Positions 1 through 9,245 are shown, counted from the stretch's first letter. The stretch is 64,000 bases of DNA from an uncultured Ruegeria sp. (GCF_947500045.1 NZ_CANMQQ010000016.1:1-64000), one strand, 5' to 3'. The notes: a model not told the origin generated them from the letters alone. Numbers and translations are program-made.

Positions 1-93
1 ATGCGCGGTAATATCCACACCCTTGAGAACCTCAAGGCGGCCAAAACTTTTGTGAAGGTTATTGATCTCAATGACGGCTTCTGACTGCGTCAT
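1..93 (-). CDS. Polar amino-acid ABC transporter ATP-binding protein (N-terminal 31 residues; gene continues past the window edge)
   Basis: This is the beginning of a reverse-strand gene that runs out of the window at base 1. The 31 visible residues start MTQSEAVIEINNLHKSFG and continue with a LEVLKGVDIT stretch. That is the typical first beta-strand and pre-Walker-A segment of GlnQ/HisP-type ATPases, which energise uptake of polar amino acids at the inner membrane. The Walker motifs lie outside the window, so the class rests on this short N-terminus only. ATG is at 93-91. No strong Shine-Dalgarno is visible, and the frame stays open upstream without a better ATG. Confidence 0.75.
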   Translation of the reverse strand, partial: MTQSEAVIEINNLHKSFGRLEVLKGVDITAH

Positions 94-462
94 CTTGCTT
101 GAATCCGATTTGCTCGGGGAACCGAGACCAGCGACCGCGCGCTTAGCGATAATTCCGCAATTGCCAATTTCGCCCACCCAAAGGCGCGGCGTCTGAGCGC
201 AACAACGCTGATTTCTCCTAAGTCGGGAGACTTCGGAGAATTGGCGCTTGTACAGTGTTGGATCAAAATCACCTCCAAAAGCTAAACGAAACCTCGCCTA
301 TTTACCGGTTGCTGGAAAATAGACAAAAGAAGAAGTTAACTTTGTAGAACAAGAAGTGTGCGCGCACCCGTTCACATAGAACATTCGTGTTGAGGGATTG
401 ATCCCGGATGTGCAATCGACGTCAGCTGAACCCGCACACAGTCGCCAAAAGCCATGCAATGA
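94..462. other. Intergenic region without a recognisable gene
   Basis: These 369 bases lie between the reverse-strand ABC ATPase start and the 3' end of the reductive-dehalogenase-like gene. They probably hold the promoter of the ABC gene. The only structure seen is a perfect 10-bp palindrome GTGCGCGCAC at 358-367. A 62-codon open frame (278-90) has no family resemblance and was not accepted. Confidence 0.5.
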
Positions 463-1680
463 TCATTGTGACCTAGACCACCAATCCTTTGGTTTCAGAC
501 GATTGGCCCTGTCACTGCGTTTGTCCCACCAAAGTGCAATTTTACGCATTCGGCCAAGCGCCAAAGCGCGCCAAACGCGGTCTCGCAGTCTGTCATAGTC
601 ACGATTGAACGGGCAAACCCGCATGCAGATCGCACAATCGCTTTGCAGCTTGGCCCAGTATTGAAAACAGGCCTTTGCGTCCGAGGTCCATTTGCGCACA
701 CCTTGAATGGCGGACTGATCCGATTCCGCACTGGTTTTTGGTGCGTCGAAAGGCAAGGCCTTAGCGGGGCAGGCGTCAGCGCATTCGGTGCATATGTCGC
801 AAAACGCCTGAACCCCCAATGGTTTCGGAACATCATGCGAAAGCGGTAAGTTTGTGAAAATCTTTGAAAACCGCAGTCGTGGACCAAATTCGGGCGTGAT
901 AACCATTTGATTGCGGGCATATTCCCCCAGCCCTGCCTTAATGGCATAGGGAATGACCAAAGCAGTGTCATTCATGGACGGTACAGCCTCGTACCCCAGA
1001 TTTCGGATATAGGCCGCTAGCTGAATAATAATTGACGTTTCATGACTGTACTCGCGCCCTGTGGCAGCGCCAGCCAATGCAGACGGGTATGTCGCCACCA
1101 GCTCTTGATCCATTTGGTGACCCAGGACAATCACACTCGTCAACCCTTCGGGCAATGCATTTTCAGCTTCTGAAAAATCGCGCGTGTCTACCCGCGCGGT
1201 ATAAAGCCAGCGATCATCAAAATCCGTAATCCCAACCAGATCAGCACCGAAGAACCGCGCGATGCGCTTGACCTCGTGCGACATGGCTTCGGGGTCGTCT
1301 ACCTCCACTTTAGTGGTTGCTATGGGCGTGTCATCAGAGATCGGAGCCTGAAAACCCTCGCGCCGACCATCTGCGGCGCTGCGGTTGCTGACGATATCCG
1401 AAATGATCCAGCTTGCATTACGCAAGGCGAAATCTTTCTGGCGAAATCCATCGCCTTTTCGATAACTGGCGCGCATCCGGTAACTGCCAAAGAACCTGTC
1501 CGTCAGCTTGGATCTTACGGTTTCATCCCAGAATGCGCGCGTGAACATGTCATTGCGCTGGGAAAACGGTTCAAACGCGTCGGTTGTTTCGATCCCGGCT
1601 GCGGCATCGCTTTCGCGATACTTGGTGCGCCACCTTTCGCGGTCTTCGGGGGTGACACTTTGGTTCTTCGGCCAGGGCAC
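463..1680 (-). CDS. Cytosolic reductive-dehalogenase-like (RdhA-domain) iron-sulfur protein
   Basis: This 405-residue protein has an RdhA-type core. A segment at about 215-275 (LAAYIRNLGYEAVPSMNDTA, then an AGLGEYARNQ-type segment and PEFGPRLRFSK) matches the corrinoid-binding part of reductive dehalogenases. A ferredoxin-type Cys-x2-Cys-x2-Cys-x3-Cys-Pro lies at 294-305 and a second cluster at Cys349-x2-Cys352-x3-Cys356-Pro, with Cys338 in front. Known respiratory RdhA proteins have a twin-arginine signal and a membrane-anchor partner RdhB. Here there is no signal peptide and no rdhB next door, so a soluble, non-respiratory enzyme is inferred. It also lacks the fused reductase domain of self-sufficient catabolic dehalogenases and would need a separate electron donor. 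The other related family is epoxyqueuosine reductase (QueG), but the RdhA-like middle segment argues against it. It is a single gene; the substrate is unknown. Confidence 0.8.
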   Translation of the reverse strand: MPWPKNQSVTPEDRERWRTKYRESDAAAGIETTDAFEPFSQRNDMFTRAFWDETVRSKLTDRFFGSYRMRASYRKGDGFRQKDFALRNASWIISDIVSNRSAADGRREGFQAPISDDTPIATTKVEVDDPEAMSHEVKRIARFFGADLVGITDFDDRWLYTARVDTRDFSEAENALPEGLTSVIVLGHQMDQELVATYPSALAGAATGREYSHETSIIIQLAAYIRNLGYEAVPSMNDTALVIPYAIKAGLGEYARNQMVITPEFGPRLRFSKIFTNLPLSHDVPKPLGVQAFCDICTECADACPAKALPFDAPKTSAESDQSAIQGVRKWTSDAKACFQYWAKLQSDCAICMRVCPFNRDYDRLRDRVWRALALGRMRKIALWWDKRSDRANRLKPKDWWSRSQ

Positions 1681-1827
1681 GGCTGTTCTCCGATTTGTAG
1701 AATGTTGGTTGCTACAATCACACGCAATTCAAGCCGGAGGTTAATCAGACCCCTAGCTTGATTGATACTCGTAACGCTGGAATACGGCCCATTCAACCGT
1801 CACCCGCCAGCGTCGAACCGGAATATG

Positions 1828-4800
1828 TTAGCTTGCCTGCGCGAGAAGCGACGCGTTTCCGCCGGCCGCTGTTGTATCAACGCAGATATGACGTTCCAGA
1901 TGGCAGCGTTCACCGAAATCCTCGTCATTGATCAGCGGCACAAGGGCACCATCGCGGGCAGCCAGAACTTTGCGAATGTCCCGCAACTCGGCCTCAGGGG
2001 CCCATGAGACCACTGCGTCGAACCCATTCAACTCGCCAAGCTGATTAGTTTCCAGCACGCCATCGACACATCCATCACCGACCGCATCCGGGGCAATAAC
2101 CACTGCTGTACAGCCATGGGCGCGGGCAATTTCCGCCTGTTGCTGCGCGGCTTCCAAGGTTGGCCCCAGACACAAGAATACGCCACGCCCATAAGTCGAC
2201 AGCATGTTGGATTCTCCGGTCGGTCCGGGCAGCTCCTCCTGGCTCAGCGGGCGGCGCGATGGGCGCGGTGCCGAATCCAACGCGGCTTGAACGTCGACAC
2301 GCCCTGCAAAAGGTGCGCTGTCCGTGTTGATCTGTCGTGTTGATTGCTGCGCGAAACGCTTAACATAGGATGGACCACCAGCCTTGGGGCCGGTGCCAGA
2401 CAAACCTTCGCCGCCGAAGGGCTGGGAACCAACAATCGCACCAATCTGGTTGCGATTGATATACATGTTTCCGACATTCAGCTGAGAGGTGACCTGTTCG
2501 ACCCGATCGTCGATCCGCGAGTGCATCCCGAAGGTCAGGCCAAAACCGGTGGCGTTGATCGCCGCCACAACGGTGTCCAGCTCGGACGCTTTGTAGGTCG
2601 CGACATGCAGGACTGGCCCAAAAACTTCCTTTTCCAGATCCGCGATGCCGTCGACCTTTAGGACTGTTGGCGGAATGAAAGTTCCCTGCGTTGGTACCAC
2701 GCGCTCTTTCAGCAAACGGCAATTTTTGCGCGCAGCTTCAATATATTCGCTGATTTCATCAAATGCGCCCTTGTTAATGACCGGGCCCACATCGGTTCTG
2801 AATTCCCATGGGTTGCCAATGACCAGCTCGTCCATTGCGCCGTACAGCATCTCAAGGAAGGGTTCAGCAACATCCTCTTGTACGTATAACAGACGCAATG
2901 CCGAGCATCGTTGGCCTGCCGACTGGAATGCTGATGCCACAATATCCTTGATCGCCTGCTCGGGCAGCGCGGTCGAATCCACAATCATTGCGTTCAACCC
3001 GCCGGTTTCGGCGATCAACGGGGCGCCGGGCGCAATCTGGTCCACCATCGCCCGATTGATGGTCTGCGCAGTGTGGGTTGAACCGGTAAAGCAGACACCG
3101 GCGATGCGCGGATCAGATGTCAAACGGGCACCGACCACTGAACCGCGACCCGGTAAAAGTTGCAGGGCAGATGTTGGAACGCCGGCCTCGTGGATCAAAC
3201 GAACCGCGATGGCCGCTGTGATCGAAGTCGGATCAGCCGGTTTTGCAACAACCGCGTTTCCGGCGGCCAGTGCAGCCGCTATCTGCCCGGTGAAAATTGC
3301 CAGCGGGAAGTTCCACGGTGAAACACAGGCCATGACGCCCCGCGCAGGGTTGGACAGTTCAGTGCCCCTGACAGCATAGTAGCGCAGAAAATCCACAGCT
3401 TCGCGCAGTTCGGCAATCGCATCCAATGGCGTCTTACCCGCCTCGCGGGTCAGCGCCGCAAACAACTCACCAAAATTGGTTTCATAAAGGTCGGCGGCTC
3501 GGCTCAACACTTCGGCGCGGGTATGTGCATCTTGATCCCAGGTCGTGGCGTTCGCCAGCGCTGTTTCCACATCCTCTGCGGAAGCCTGCTTGACGGTTCC
3601 AACGGAATCCCCGTGATTGGACGGGCTAACAACCGGGCGGTCTGCATCCCCCTGAATCGAACCTGCAATCATTGGGCCCACTTTCCAGAAATGGCTTTGG
3701 TACGGGGTTCGCGCGGCTTCGATTTCTGCAAGATCCTCGACATCGTGCAAATCCCAGCCCCGGGAATTCTGGCGTTCAGCGCCGTAGATGTCCTTGGGCA
3801 ACCGAACCGCTGTGTTGAGCCCCCCCGCTCCGTATGTTTCAAATGGATCGGCTGCGACGGTTTCAGCAGGAACATTTTCATCAACAATCTGATTGACAAA
3901 AGAAGAGTTTGCCCCGTTTTCAAGCAGTCGCCGCACAAGATAGGCGAGCAGATCGCGATGCGCGCCGACCGGTGCGTAGATGCGACAGCGGGTGCCATTC
4001 AGTTTCAGCACCAAATCATGAAGGCTGTCCCCCATTCCGTGAAGGCGCTGGAATTCGAAACTGCGTGAATCGTTGGCCTGTTGAAGGATCGCAGCGACGG
4101 TATGCGCGTTGTGCGTGGCAAATTGCGGATATATTCGGTCCGTCATTCCAAGAAGTTTGCGGGCGCAGCAAAGGTAGGAAATATCAGTAGCAACCTTGCG
4201 GGTATAAACCGGAAAGCCGACCAAACCTTCGACCTGCGCGCGTTTGACTTCGGTATCCCAATAGGCGCCTTTTACAAGGCGCACCATGATTTTGCGGTCC
4301 AGCTCGCTCGACAGGGAATAGAGCCAGTCAATCACCTGAGGCGCGCGTTTGCCATAGGCCTGAACCACAACGCCAAAGCCATCCCAGCCCGCCAGCGAAG
4401 GGTCACGCAAAACGGCTTCGATGACGTCCAGAGACAGTTCGAGACGATCAGCTTCTTCTGCGTCGATGTTGAGCCCCATGCCCGCAGCTTTTGCCTGTTG
4501 TGCCAATTGCAGCGTGATTGGCACCAGTTCCTGCATCACGCGATCTTTCTGCCCAACCTCATAACGCGGGTGCAATGCGGACAGCTTGATCGAGATACCG
4601 GGGTTTTCACGGATATCCCTGGACCGGCATTCAGAAGCCAAGTTGGCGATAGCTTGCGAATATGCATCCAGGAAAGACGCGGCATCTTTAGCCGTCAGAG
4701 CTGCCTCGCCCAGCATGTCATAGGAATAGGTATAGCCTTCCTTTTCCTTCTTCTTGCCGCGCTTAACGGCCTCTTCAATTGTTTGGCCAAGTACGAACTG

Positions 4801-5301
4801 TGCGCCCATTTCCTTCATGGCGCGGCCCACAGCTGCCCGGATGACCGGCTCGCCAAGCCGTTTCACTGCGCCCTTCAACGTGGCCGCGACGCCTGTTCCG
4901 TCCTGCAAAACCTTACCAGTTAGCATCAATGCCCAAGTCGACGCGTTCACAAGTGAAGAGGACGACTGCCCAAGATGCTGTCCCCAGGATGATGGCGCGA
5001 TCTTGTCTTCAATCAGCGCATCAATCGTTTCATCGTCGGGCACGCGCAGTAGCGCTTCGGCCAGACACATCAGCGCCACGCCTTCATTTGTCGACAGACC
5101 GTATTCTGCCAGGAACACTTCCATCAGCCCAGGGCTGCTGTCATCGCGAATTGCCTTGACCAATTCAGTCGCGCGATTGCGGGCAGTCGCGCGCTCTGCC
5201 GCCGTGAATGGGTGTGTATCGGTGAGTTCCTGCAAGACCTGAACTTCATTGCGAAGATGGTTGCGGCGGAGATGAGCGCGGATCTCGTTCAAGCTGGACA
5301 T
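1828..5301 (-). CDS. putA: Bifunctional proline dehydrogenase / L-glutamate gamma-semialdehyde dehydrogenase PutA
   Basis: The 1157-residue protein oxidises proline to glutamate in two steps. An FAD-dependent proline dehydrogenase barrel (about 60-460, with RLVKGAYWD and FATHNAHT motifs) comes first. An NAD-dependent aldehyde dehydrogenase (about 500-985) follows, with the ETGG glutamate segment and the catalytic cysteine in SAGQRCSALR. A C-terminal domain of about 150 residues follows, as in the longer PutA type. The ribbon-helix-helix DNA-binding domain of E. coli PutA is absent, so this PutA should not regulate itself. The start at 5301 is chosen because GGAG sits just upstream on the reverse strand; an in-frame start 18 codons earlier has no such site. 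It is transcribed divergently from putR. Confidence 0.97.
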   Translation of the reverse strand: MSSLNEIRAHLRRNHLRNEVQVLQELTDTHPFTAAERATARNRATELVKAIRDDSSPGLMEVFLAEYGLSTNEGVALMCLAEALLRVPDDETIDALIEDKIAPSSWGQHLGQSSSSLVNASTWALMLTGKVLQDGTGVAATLKGAVKRLGEPVIRAAVGRAMKEMGAQFVLGQTIEEAVKRGKKKEKEGYTYSYDMLGEAALTAKDAASFLDAYSQAIANLASECRSRDIRENPGISIKLSALHPRYEVGQKDRVMQELVPITLQLAQQAKAAGMGLNIDAEEADRLELSLDVIEAVLRDPSLAGWDGFGVVVQAYGKRAPQVIDWLYSLSSELDRKIMVRLVKGAYWDTEVKRAQVEGLVGFPVYTRKVATDISYLCCARKLLGMTDRIYPQFATHNAHTVAAILQQANDSRSFEFQRLHGMGDSLHDLVLKLNGTRCRIYAPVGAHRDLLAYLVRRLLENGANSSFVNQIVDENVPAETVAADPFETYGAGGLNTAVRLPKDIYGAERQNSRGWDLHDVEDLAEIEAARTPYQSHFWKVGPMIAGSIQGDADRPVVSPSNHGDSVGTVKQASAEDVETALANATTWDQDAHTRAEVLSRAADLYETNFGELFAALTREAGKTPLDAIAELREAVDFLRYYAVRGTELSNPARGVMACVSPWNFPLAIFTGQIAAALAAGNAVVAKPADPTSITAAIAVRLIHEAGVPTSALQLLPGRGSVVGARLTSDPRIAGVCFTGSTHTAQTINRAMVDQIAPGAPLIAETGGLNAMIVDSTALPEQAIKDIVASAFQSAGQRCSALRLLYVQEDVAEPFLEMLYGAMDELVIGNPWEFRTDVGPVINKGAFDEISEYIEAARKNCRLLKERVVPTQGTFIPPTVLKVDGIADLEKEVFGPVLHVATYKASELDTVVAAINATGFGLTFGMHSRIDDRVEQVTSQLNVGNMYINRNQIGAIVGSQPFGGEGLSGTGPKAGGPSYVKRFAQQSTRQINTDSAPFAGRVDVQAALDSAPRPSRRPLSQEELPGPTGESNMLSTYGRGVFLCLGPTLEAAQQQAEIARAHGCTAVVIAPDAVGDGCVDGVLETNQLGELNGFDAVVSWAPEAELRDIRKVLAARDGALVPLINDEDFGERCHLERHICVDTTAAGGNASLLAQAS

Positions 5302-5423
5302 CTTGTCTCCTAGAAATGAGGTTTGCAGATAGTCTATCTGACGAGAAAAAGTCATGTTGACTTTTCTCTAGATAATTCTCGACGTATAGACTTATATTGC
5401 CACTTATTTTAGGGATTTTGCCC
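5302..5423. promoter_or_regulatory. putA-putR divergent promoter region with inverted repeats
   Basis: The 122-bp region between the two start codons holds two dyads. CAGATA-GTC-TATCTG is perfect at 5326-5340. GAGAAAAAGTCA (5343-5354) pairs with TGACTTTTCTC (5358-5368) with one extra A. A heptamer AGTCTAT at 5331-5337 returns inverted as ATAGACT at 5386-5392. Lrp-family regulators bind such dyads, so these are candidate PutR operators. AGGGA at 5411-5415 is the putR ribosome-binding site. The link to PutR is inferred from position. Confidence 0.55.
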
Positions 5424-5891
5424 ATGATTATTCATCAAGAAAGTCTTCTGGACCGATACGATCGGGAAATAATGCAGATTCTCAGTCGCGAAGGTCGACT
5501 ACCGGTGACCGAACTGGCTGCACGCGTGGGCCTGTCAAAAACCCCATGCCAGGTGAGATTGAAGCGTTTGATATCAGAGGGATATATTCAGGGCTTCAAA
5601 GCAAGGCTCGATCCTCTGAAACTTGGGATGGAGCAAGTCGTTTTTGTTGAAGTAAGGCTTACCGACACGACAGAGCGCGCATTGACCGAGTTCAACGCAG
5701 CCGTCCAGAAGGTGCCGGAAATCGAACAATGCCACATGATAGCCGGTGCATTTGACTATTTGCTGAAGCTTCGAACGCAAGACATGCGAAGCTATCGCGA
5801 AATACTCGGGGAAGTCGTTTCATCCCTGCCCCATGTCGGAAGCACGTCAACCCACGTCTCAATGCAATCCGTCAAGGACGAAGCCTATTGA
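5424..5891 (+). CDS. putR: Lrp/AsnC-family transcriptional regulator of proline catabolism (PutR)
   Basis: The 155-residue protein has an N-terminal AsnC-type helix-turn-helix (about 10-60, with the segment GRLPVTELAARVGLSKTPCQ) and a C-terminal RAM/effector-binding domain (about 70-145). Lrp-type PutR proteins next to and divergent from putA activate putA in response to proline in alphaproteobacteria; the arrangement here is the same. The ATG at 5424 is preferred over an upstream TTG at 5397 because AGGGA lies 8 bases before it and the protein then starts like other family members. A dyad after the stop (ATCACG 5929-5934 / CGTGAT 5953-5958) may end the transcript, but it has no T-tract. Confidence 0.92.
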   Translation: MIIHQESLLDRYDREIMQILSREGRLPVTELAARVGLSKTPCQVRLKRLISEGYIQGFKARLDPLKLGMEQVVFVEVRLTDTTERALTEFNAAVQKVPEIEQCHMIAGAFDYLLKLRTQDMRSYREILGEVVSSLPHVGSTSTHVSMQSVKDEAY

Positions 5892-6061
5892 ATGGGTTCG
5901 CTTGCTTCGACTGGTGAAATTAATTCTCATCACGCAAGAAGTTTCGTACCTTCGTGATATAGCTGTCGCGCACCCCTGATGCGGGATTTTGATCACTGAA
6001 TAGCAACCTCGCCACGGGTTTATCACGTAGCCGGGTCAGGCATGAAACAGGGAGACCGAAC

Positions 6062-7681
6062 TTGGAAACGAAGACTGTTAGCAAAGCTATCATTGAAAGC
6101 TTGATTGCCAATGATGTTGACACCGTTTTCGGCATTCCGGGCGCGCATACCTATAACCTGACCAACGCTCTGCACGAGGCGAAGAATTCGATCCGCTTCG
6201 TCCACACCCGGCACGAGCAGGGGTCAGCTTATATGGCCTATGGGTACGCCAAGTCTTCGGGCAAACCCGGCGTGTTCACTGTTGTGCCCGGCCCCGGAAT
6301 ATTGAACGCAGGTGCAGCACTGTGTACGGCCTATGGCGCAAATGCCCCAGTGATGTGTTTGACCGGCAATATCATGACGCATCTCATGGGACAGGGGCGC
6401 GGCCAGTTGCATGAACTACCCGATCAACTGGCAACGCTACGCGGGTTGACGAAATGGTCCGACCGGATCAATCACGCAACCGAAGCACCTTCGAAAATGG
6501 CTACGGCCTTCGCGCATATGACATCCGGACGCCAACGCCCGGTGGCGGTTGAAGTGCCGTGGGACATATTCGCAAACGCGGCTGTGATCGAGGGCGCGAA
6601 GGTCGTTCAACCAAGCCCACCAGCGATCGATCCAGATCAAATTGCGGATGCCGTCGCTTTACTCAGGCAAGCGAAGAACCCGCTGATCATGGTTGGGGGC
6701 GGCGCACTTGATGCGGCTTCTGAGGTTCTTGCGCTAGCCGAAAAAATGCAGGCACCGGTCGTCGCGCACAGGTCAGGTAAGGGCATCGTTTCCGACAAGT
6801 CGCCTTACAGTTTCAACCTGATCGCAGGCTATGAGTACTGGAAGACCTGCGATCTTCTGTTGGGCATCGGATCCCGTTTGGAACTTCAGTTCATGCGCTG
6901 GAAATGGCAGCCAAAGGGCTTGAAAATCGTGCGGGTCGATATTGATCCGACCGAAATGGTCCGCCTGAAACCCGATCACGGAATTGTGGGGGATGCTGCG
7001 CTCTGCAGTGTTGCATTGACCGAGGCCCTTGGCGATCACAACCCGGAAAAGCGCAGAGAAGAATTTGAAGGTTACCGCGCCCGCTCGATCAAAGCGATGC
7101 AGGTTGTACAGCCACAGATGTCTTACCTTGACGCCATCCGCGCGGCACTGCCCGAGGATGGCTTTTTTGTCGAAGAAGTCAGCCAGATGGGCTTTACCGC
7201 ACGGTTTGGTTTTCCCGTGTACAAACCCAGGCAATATGTGACCTGCGGGTATCAAGATAATCTGGGTTTCGGGTACAATACCGCGCTTGGTGTAAAAGTG
7301 GCCCACCCTGACAAGACCGTAGTCTCAGTATCAGGCGACGGTGGGTTCATGTTCGGTGCTCAGGAACTTGCCACGGCCAAGCAACACAACATCGCGGTTG
7401 TGGCGATCGTGTTCAACAACAAGGCTTACGGCAACGTCCGGCGCGATCAGATGAATGTCTTTGGTGGCAACGTCATCGGGTCGGATCTGGAGAATCCAGA
7501 TTTTGTTGCCTTGGCCGAAAGCTATGGCATCGCTGCGGCACGCGTTGAAACGGCGGAAGCACTGAAGGAAAGTTTGGACGCATTTGTTGCGCTGAACAAG
7601 CCCGCGCTGATCGAAGTGGATGTCGAAACCGGTTCAGAGACGCCCCCCTGGCAGTTTCTGCACCCGGCACCCCATGATTGA
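6062..7681 (+). CDS. Thiamine-diphosphate-dependent enzyme of the acetolactate synthase/decarboxylase family
   Basis: The 539-residue enzyme has the three domains of the ThDP family: an N-terminal pyrimidine-binding domain with the conserved Glu in RHEQGSAYMAYGYA (about residue 50), a central domain, and a C-terminal diphosphate-binding domain with the GDGGFMFGAQEL...NN motif (about 425-455). No regulatory subunit gene (ilvH) lies nearby, and an IclR gene follows 25 bases downstream. A catabolic decarboxylase or lyase of a 2-oxo acid is therefore more likely than branched-chain amino-acid synthesis. The start is TTG at 6062, backed by GGGAG at 6050-6054. The ATG at 6042 is in another frame. 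The substrate cannot be read from the sequence. Confidence 0.85.
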   Translation: METKTVSKAIIESLIANDVDTVFGIPGAHTYNLTNALHEAKNSIRFVHTRHEQGSAYMAYGYAKSSGKPGVFTVVPGPGILNAGAALCTAYGANAPVMCLTGNIMTHLMGQGRGQLHELPDQLATLRGLTKWSDRINHATEAPSKMATAFAHMTSGRQRPVAVEVPWDIFANAAVIEGAKVVQPSPPAIDPDQIADAVALLRQAKNPLIMVGGGALDAASEVLALAEKMQAPVVAHRSGKGIVSDKSPYSFNLIAGYEYWKTCDLLLGIGSRLELQFMRWKWQPKGLKIVRVDIDPTEMVRLKPDHGIVGDAALCSVALTEALGDHNPEKRREEFEGYRARSIKAMQVVQPQMSYLDAIRAALPEDGFFVEEVSQMGFTARFGFPVYKPRQYVTCGYQDNLGFGYNTALGVKVAHPDKTVVSVSGDGGFMFGAQELATAKQHNIAVVAIVFNNKAYGNVRRDQMNVFGGNVIGSDLENPDFVALAESYGIAAARVETAEALKESLDAFVALNKPALIEVDVETGSETPPWQFLHPAPHD

Positions 7682-7706
7682 ACAGCATTGATCCGGAACT
7701 ATCGAT

Positions 7707-8459
7707 ATGCCGTCATTCAATAACATCCGGTCCGTAGAACGCACCCTTTCGGTGTTGCAGGCCATGAATGAAGGCAACCTGTCGCGGATTTCAGATCTGC
7801 AGGACAAGACCGGACTACCCTCAGCCACGGTTGTTCGAATAATCGAGACATTGGTCAGCCTGGGCTATGTCCAAAACCACGGTCGCAGGATCGGCTATAC
7901 CTTGACCGAGAAAGTCCTGGAACTGAGCTCGGGGTTTCACGGGCTGCCGTTGATTCTGGAAAGCGCCAAATCGGTACTGCTTGATCTGACCGAAGCCATT
8001 CGCTGGCCCGCCGCAATGGCAACATTGGACAATGTGTCCATGGTTGTCAGGCTCAGCACAATACCCGAAAGCCCGCTGGCACACACTCATTCCACGTTAC
8101 AGAAACGATTGGAACTTCTGGTCCGGGCACATGGGAGAGCGTATCTTGCGCATTGCCCCGACGAAGAACGTCATAGCCTGTATCGCAAGCTGATCGAGCA
8201 AGAGGTCACACAGCTGGATCTGCCGGAACTTGACGCACGGATGCGCCCAATCCTGTCCCATGTCCGCCACCTTGGCTATGCAGAGCGCGACCACGAAATC
8301 GACCCACAGACGACCACAGTTGCTATGCCCGTGTTCTTTTCCGGCCGTCTCAGCGCAACGATTGGCGTTACCTTCTTTCGCGGTGCCCGCGCCGATAGAA
8401 AGAGCATTCTAGAGCATATGCAGCGGGCTTTGGACAAGCTTGAAGCCCTTGAGCCATAG
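7707..8459 (+). CDS. IclR-family transcriptional regulator
   Basis: The 250-residue protein has an N-terminal winged helix (about 5-65, with SVERTLSVLQAMNEG and TGLPSATVVRIIETLVSLGY) and a C-terminal IclR effector-binding domain. It ends with the usual RLSATIGVTFFRG and KSILEHMQRALDKLE segments. IclR proteins sense aromatic or carboxylic acid intermediates and control neighbouring catabolic genes. It lies 25 bases after the ThDP enzyme on the same strand, so the two are probably co-transcribed. The O-demethylase/meta-cleavage block 0.8-2.3 kb downstream is another possible target. The effector is unknown. Confidence 0.92.
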   Translation: MPSFNNIRSVERTLSVLQAMNEGNLSRISDLQDKTGLPSATVVRIIETLVSLGYVQNHGRRIGYTLTEKVLELSSGFHGLPLILESAKSVLLDLTEAIRWPAAMATLDNVSMVVRLSTIPESPLAHTHSTLQKRLELLVRAHGRAYLAHCPDEERHSLYRKLIEQEVTQLDLPELDARMRPILSHVRHLGYAERDHEIDPQTTTVAMPVFFSGRLSATIGVTFFRGARADRKSILEHMQRALDKLEALEP

Positions 8460-8471
8460 ATGATCAAACTG

Positions 8472-8492
8472 CAGCGGTAGAACCGACCGCTG
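8472..8492 (+). terminator. Stem-loop after the IclR gene
   Basis: CAGCGGT (8472-8478), a 7-base loop and ACCGCTG (8486-8492) form a perfect 7-bp hairpin 12 bases after the IclR stop codon. No T-tract follows, so it may be a weak or factor-assisted terminator or an mRNA 3' stabiliser. Confidence 0.4.
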
Positions 8493-8619
8493 AATCCATT
8501 CCACCAAACAGTACTTCCGACGCAATGTTGCCTCAGTTTACAGAGATGTGATCCAGTAATCGAAGGCACTTGATCCGGTCCCTATCGACAAACCGCCCGG
8601 ACAACATGACGTAGTCTAA

Positions 8620-9245
8620 AGCCGCTCGGCGGCGTCGGTCGCGGCGGGTGGGATTTTCGGGATATTGATCCGTCCCTATGTCGTCATGATCCTTTACGGT
8701 GTGCTGACACAGACCTCTATCAGAGATCTCTTTATTGCCAGGCTACTCCCTGGTATGCTGACTATCCTGGGGTTCATGCAGGTGGTCACGATAATTACAC
8801 GAATGCATCCCCGGCAGGGCCCTACCGATAACAAGACCAGCGGCTGGGACAAGGCAATCACGCTTCTGAAAACATGGCCTATTCTGATCCTTTTCGGGCT
8901 GATCATCGGCGGGATTTATCTTGGCGTGTTCACACCGACCGAAGCGTCCGGCATGGGAGCTGTTGGTGCCTTTTTGATCGCCTTCATTCGCCGCAAAATG
9001 GATCGTACCCGCTTGCTGGCCGCGTTCCGTGAGACATTACGATGATCATTGTCGTGCTGTTTGGTGCCCTCACGCTGAACAATCTTATCGTATTCTCAGG
9101 ACTTGCCAGCGGGTTATCCAGCTTTGTGACAAACCTGTATTTCACACCAATGGCAACTATGGCCATCATTCTGCTGATCTACCTTGCTCTTGGTTGTTTT
9201 CTGGATGCCCTGGCCATTATCCGAGCGCTGTCTTGGTCATTTTCG
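8620..9245 (+). pseudogene. Decayed TRAP transporter large permease (DctM) fragment
   Basis: Two consecutive frames encode parts of one DctM protein. The first (8620-9045) starts in mid-protein with an AAGG-GILI segment, followed by VVMILYGVLTQTSI and the GVFTPTEASGMGAVGA motif. It stops at RETLR. The second (from 9042) resumes in another frame with LFGALTLNNLIVFSGLA and LALGCFLDALAII, then loses similarity at about 9225-9245. There it runs into the 3' end of the opposite-strand O-demethylase gene. The gene has therefore lost its N-terminal half and extreme C-terminus and carries an internal frameshift. Neighbouring dctP and dctQ are absent. It looks like the remnant of a transporter that once served the adjacent aromatic cluster. 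Confidence 0.85.

Noticed and set aside
90-278. 62-codon reverse-strand frame whose stop overlaps the start of the ABC ATPase gene (ATGA)
   Set aside because: No family resemblance, unusual composition rich in Arg and Ser, no ribosome-binding site; the overlap alone is not enough.
5920-6135. Reverse-strand 71-codon frame before the ThDP enzyme
   Set aside because: It overlaps the real start of the ThDP gene and resembles nothing known; probably chance.
6062-7681. Calling the ThDP enzyme biosynthetic acetolactate synthase IlvB
   Set aside because: No ilvH or ilvC neighbour, slightly short, and paired with an IclR regulator; kept as a family-level call.
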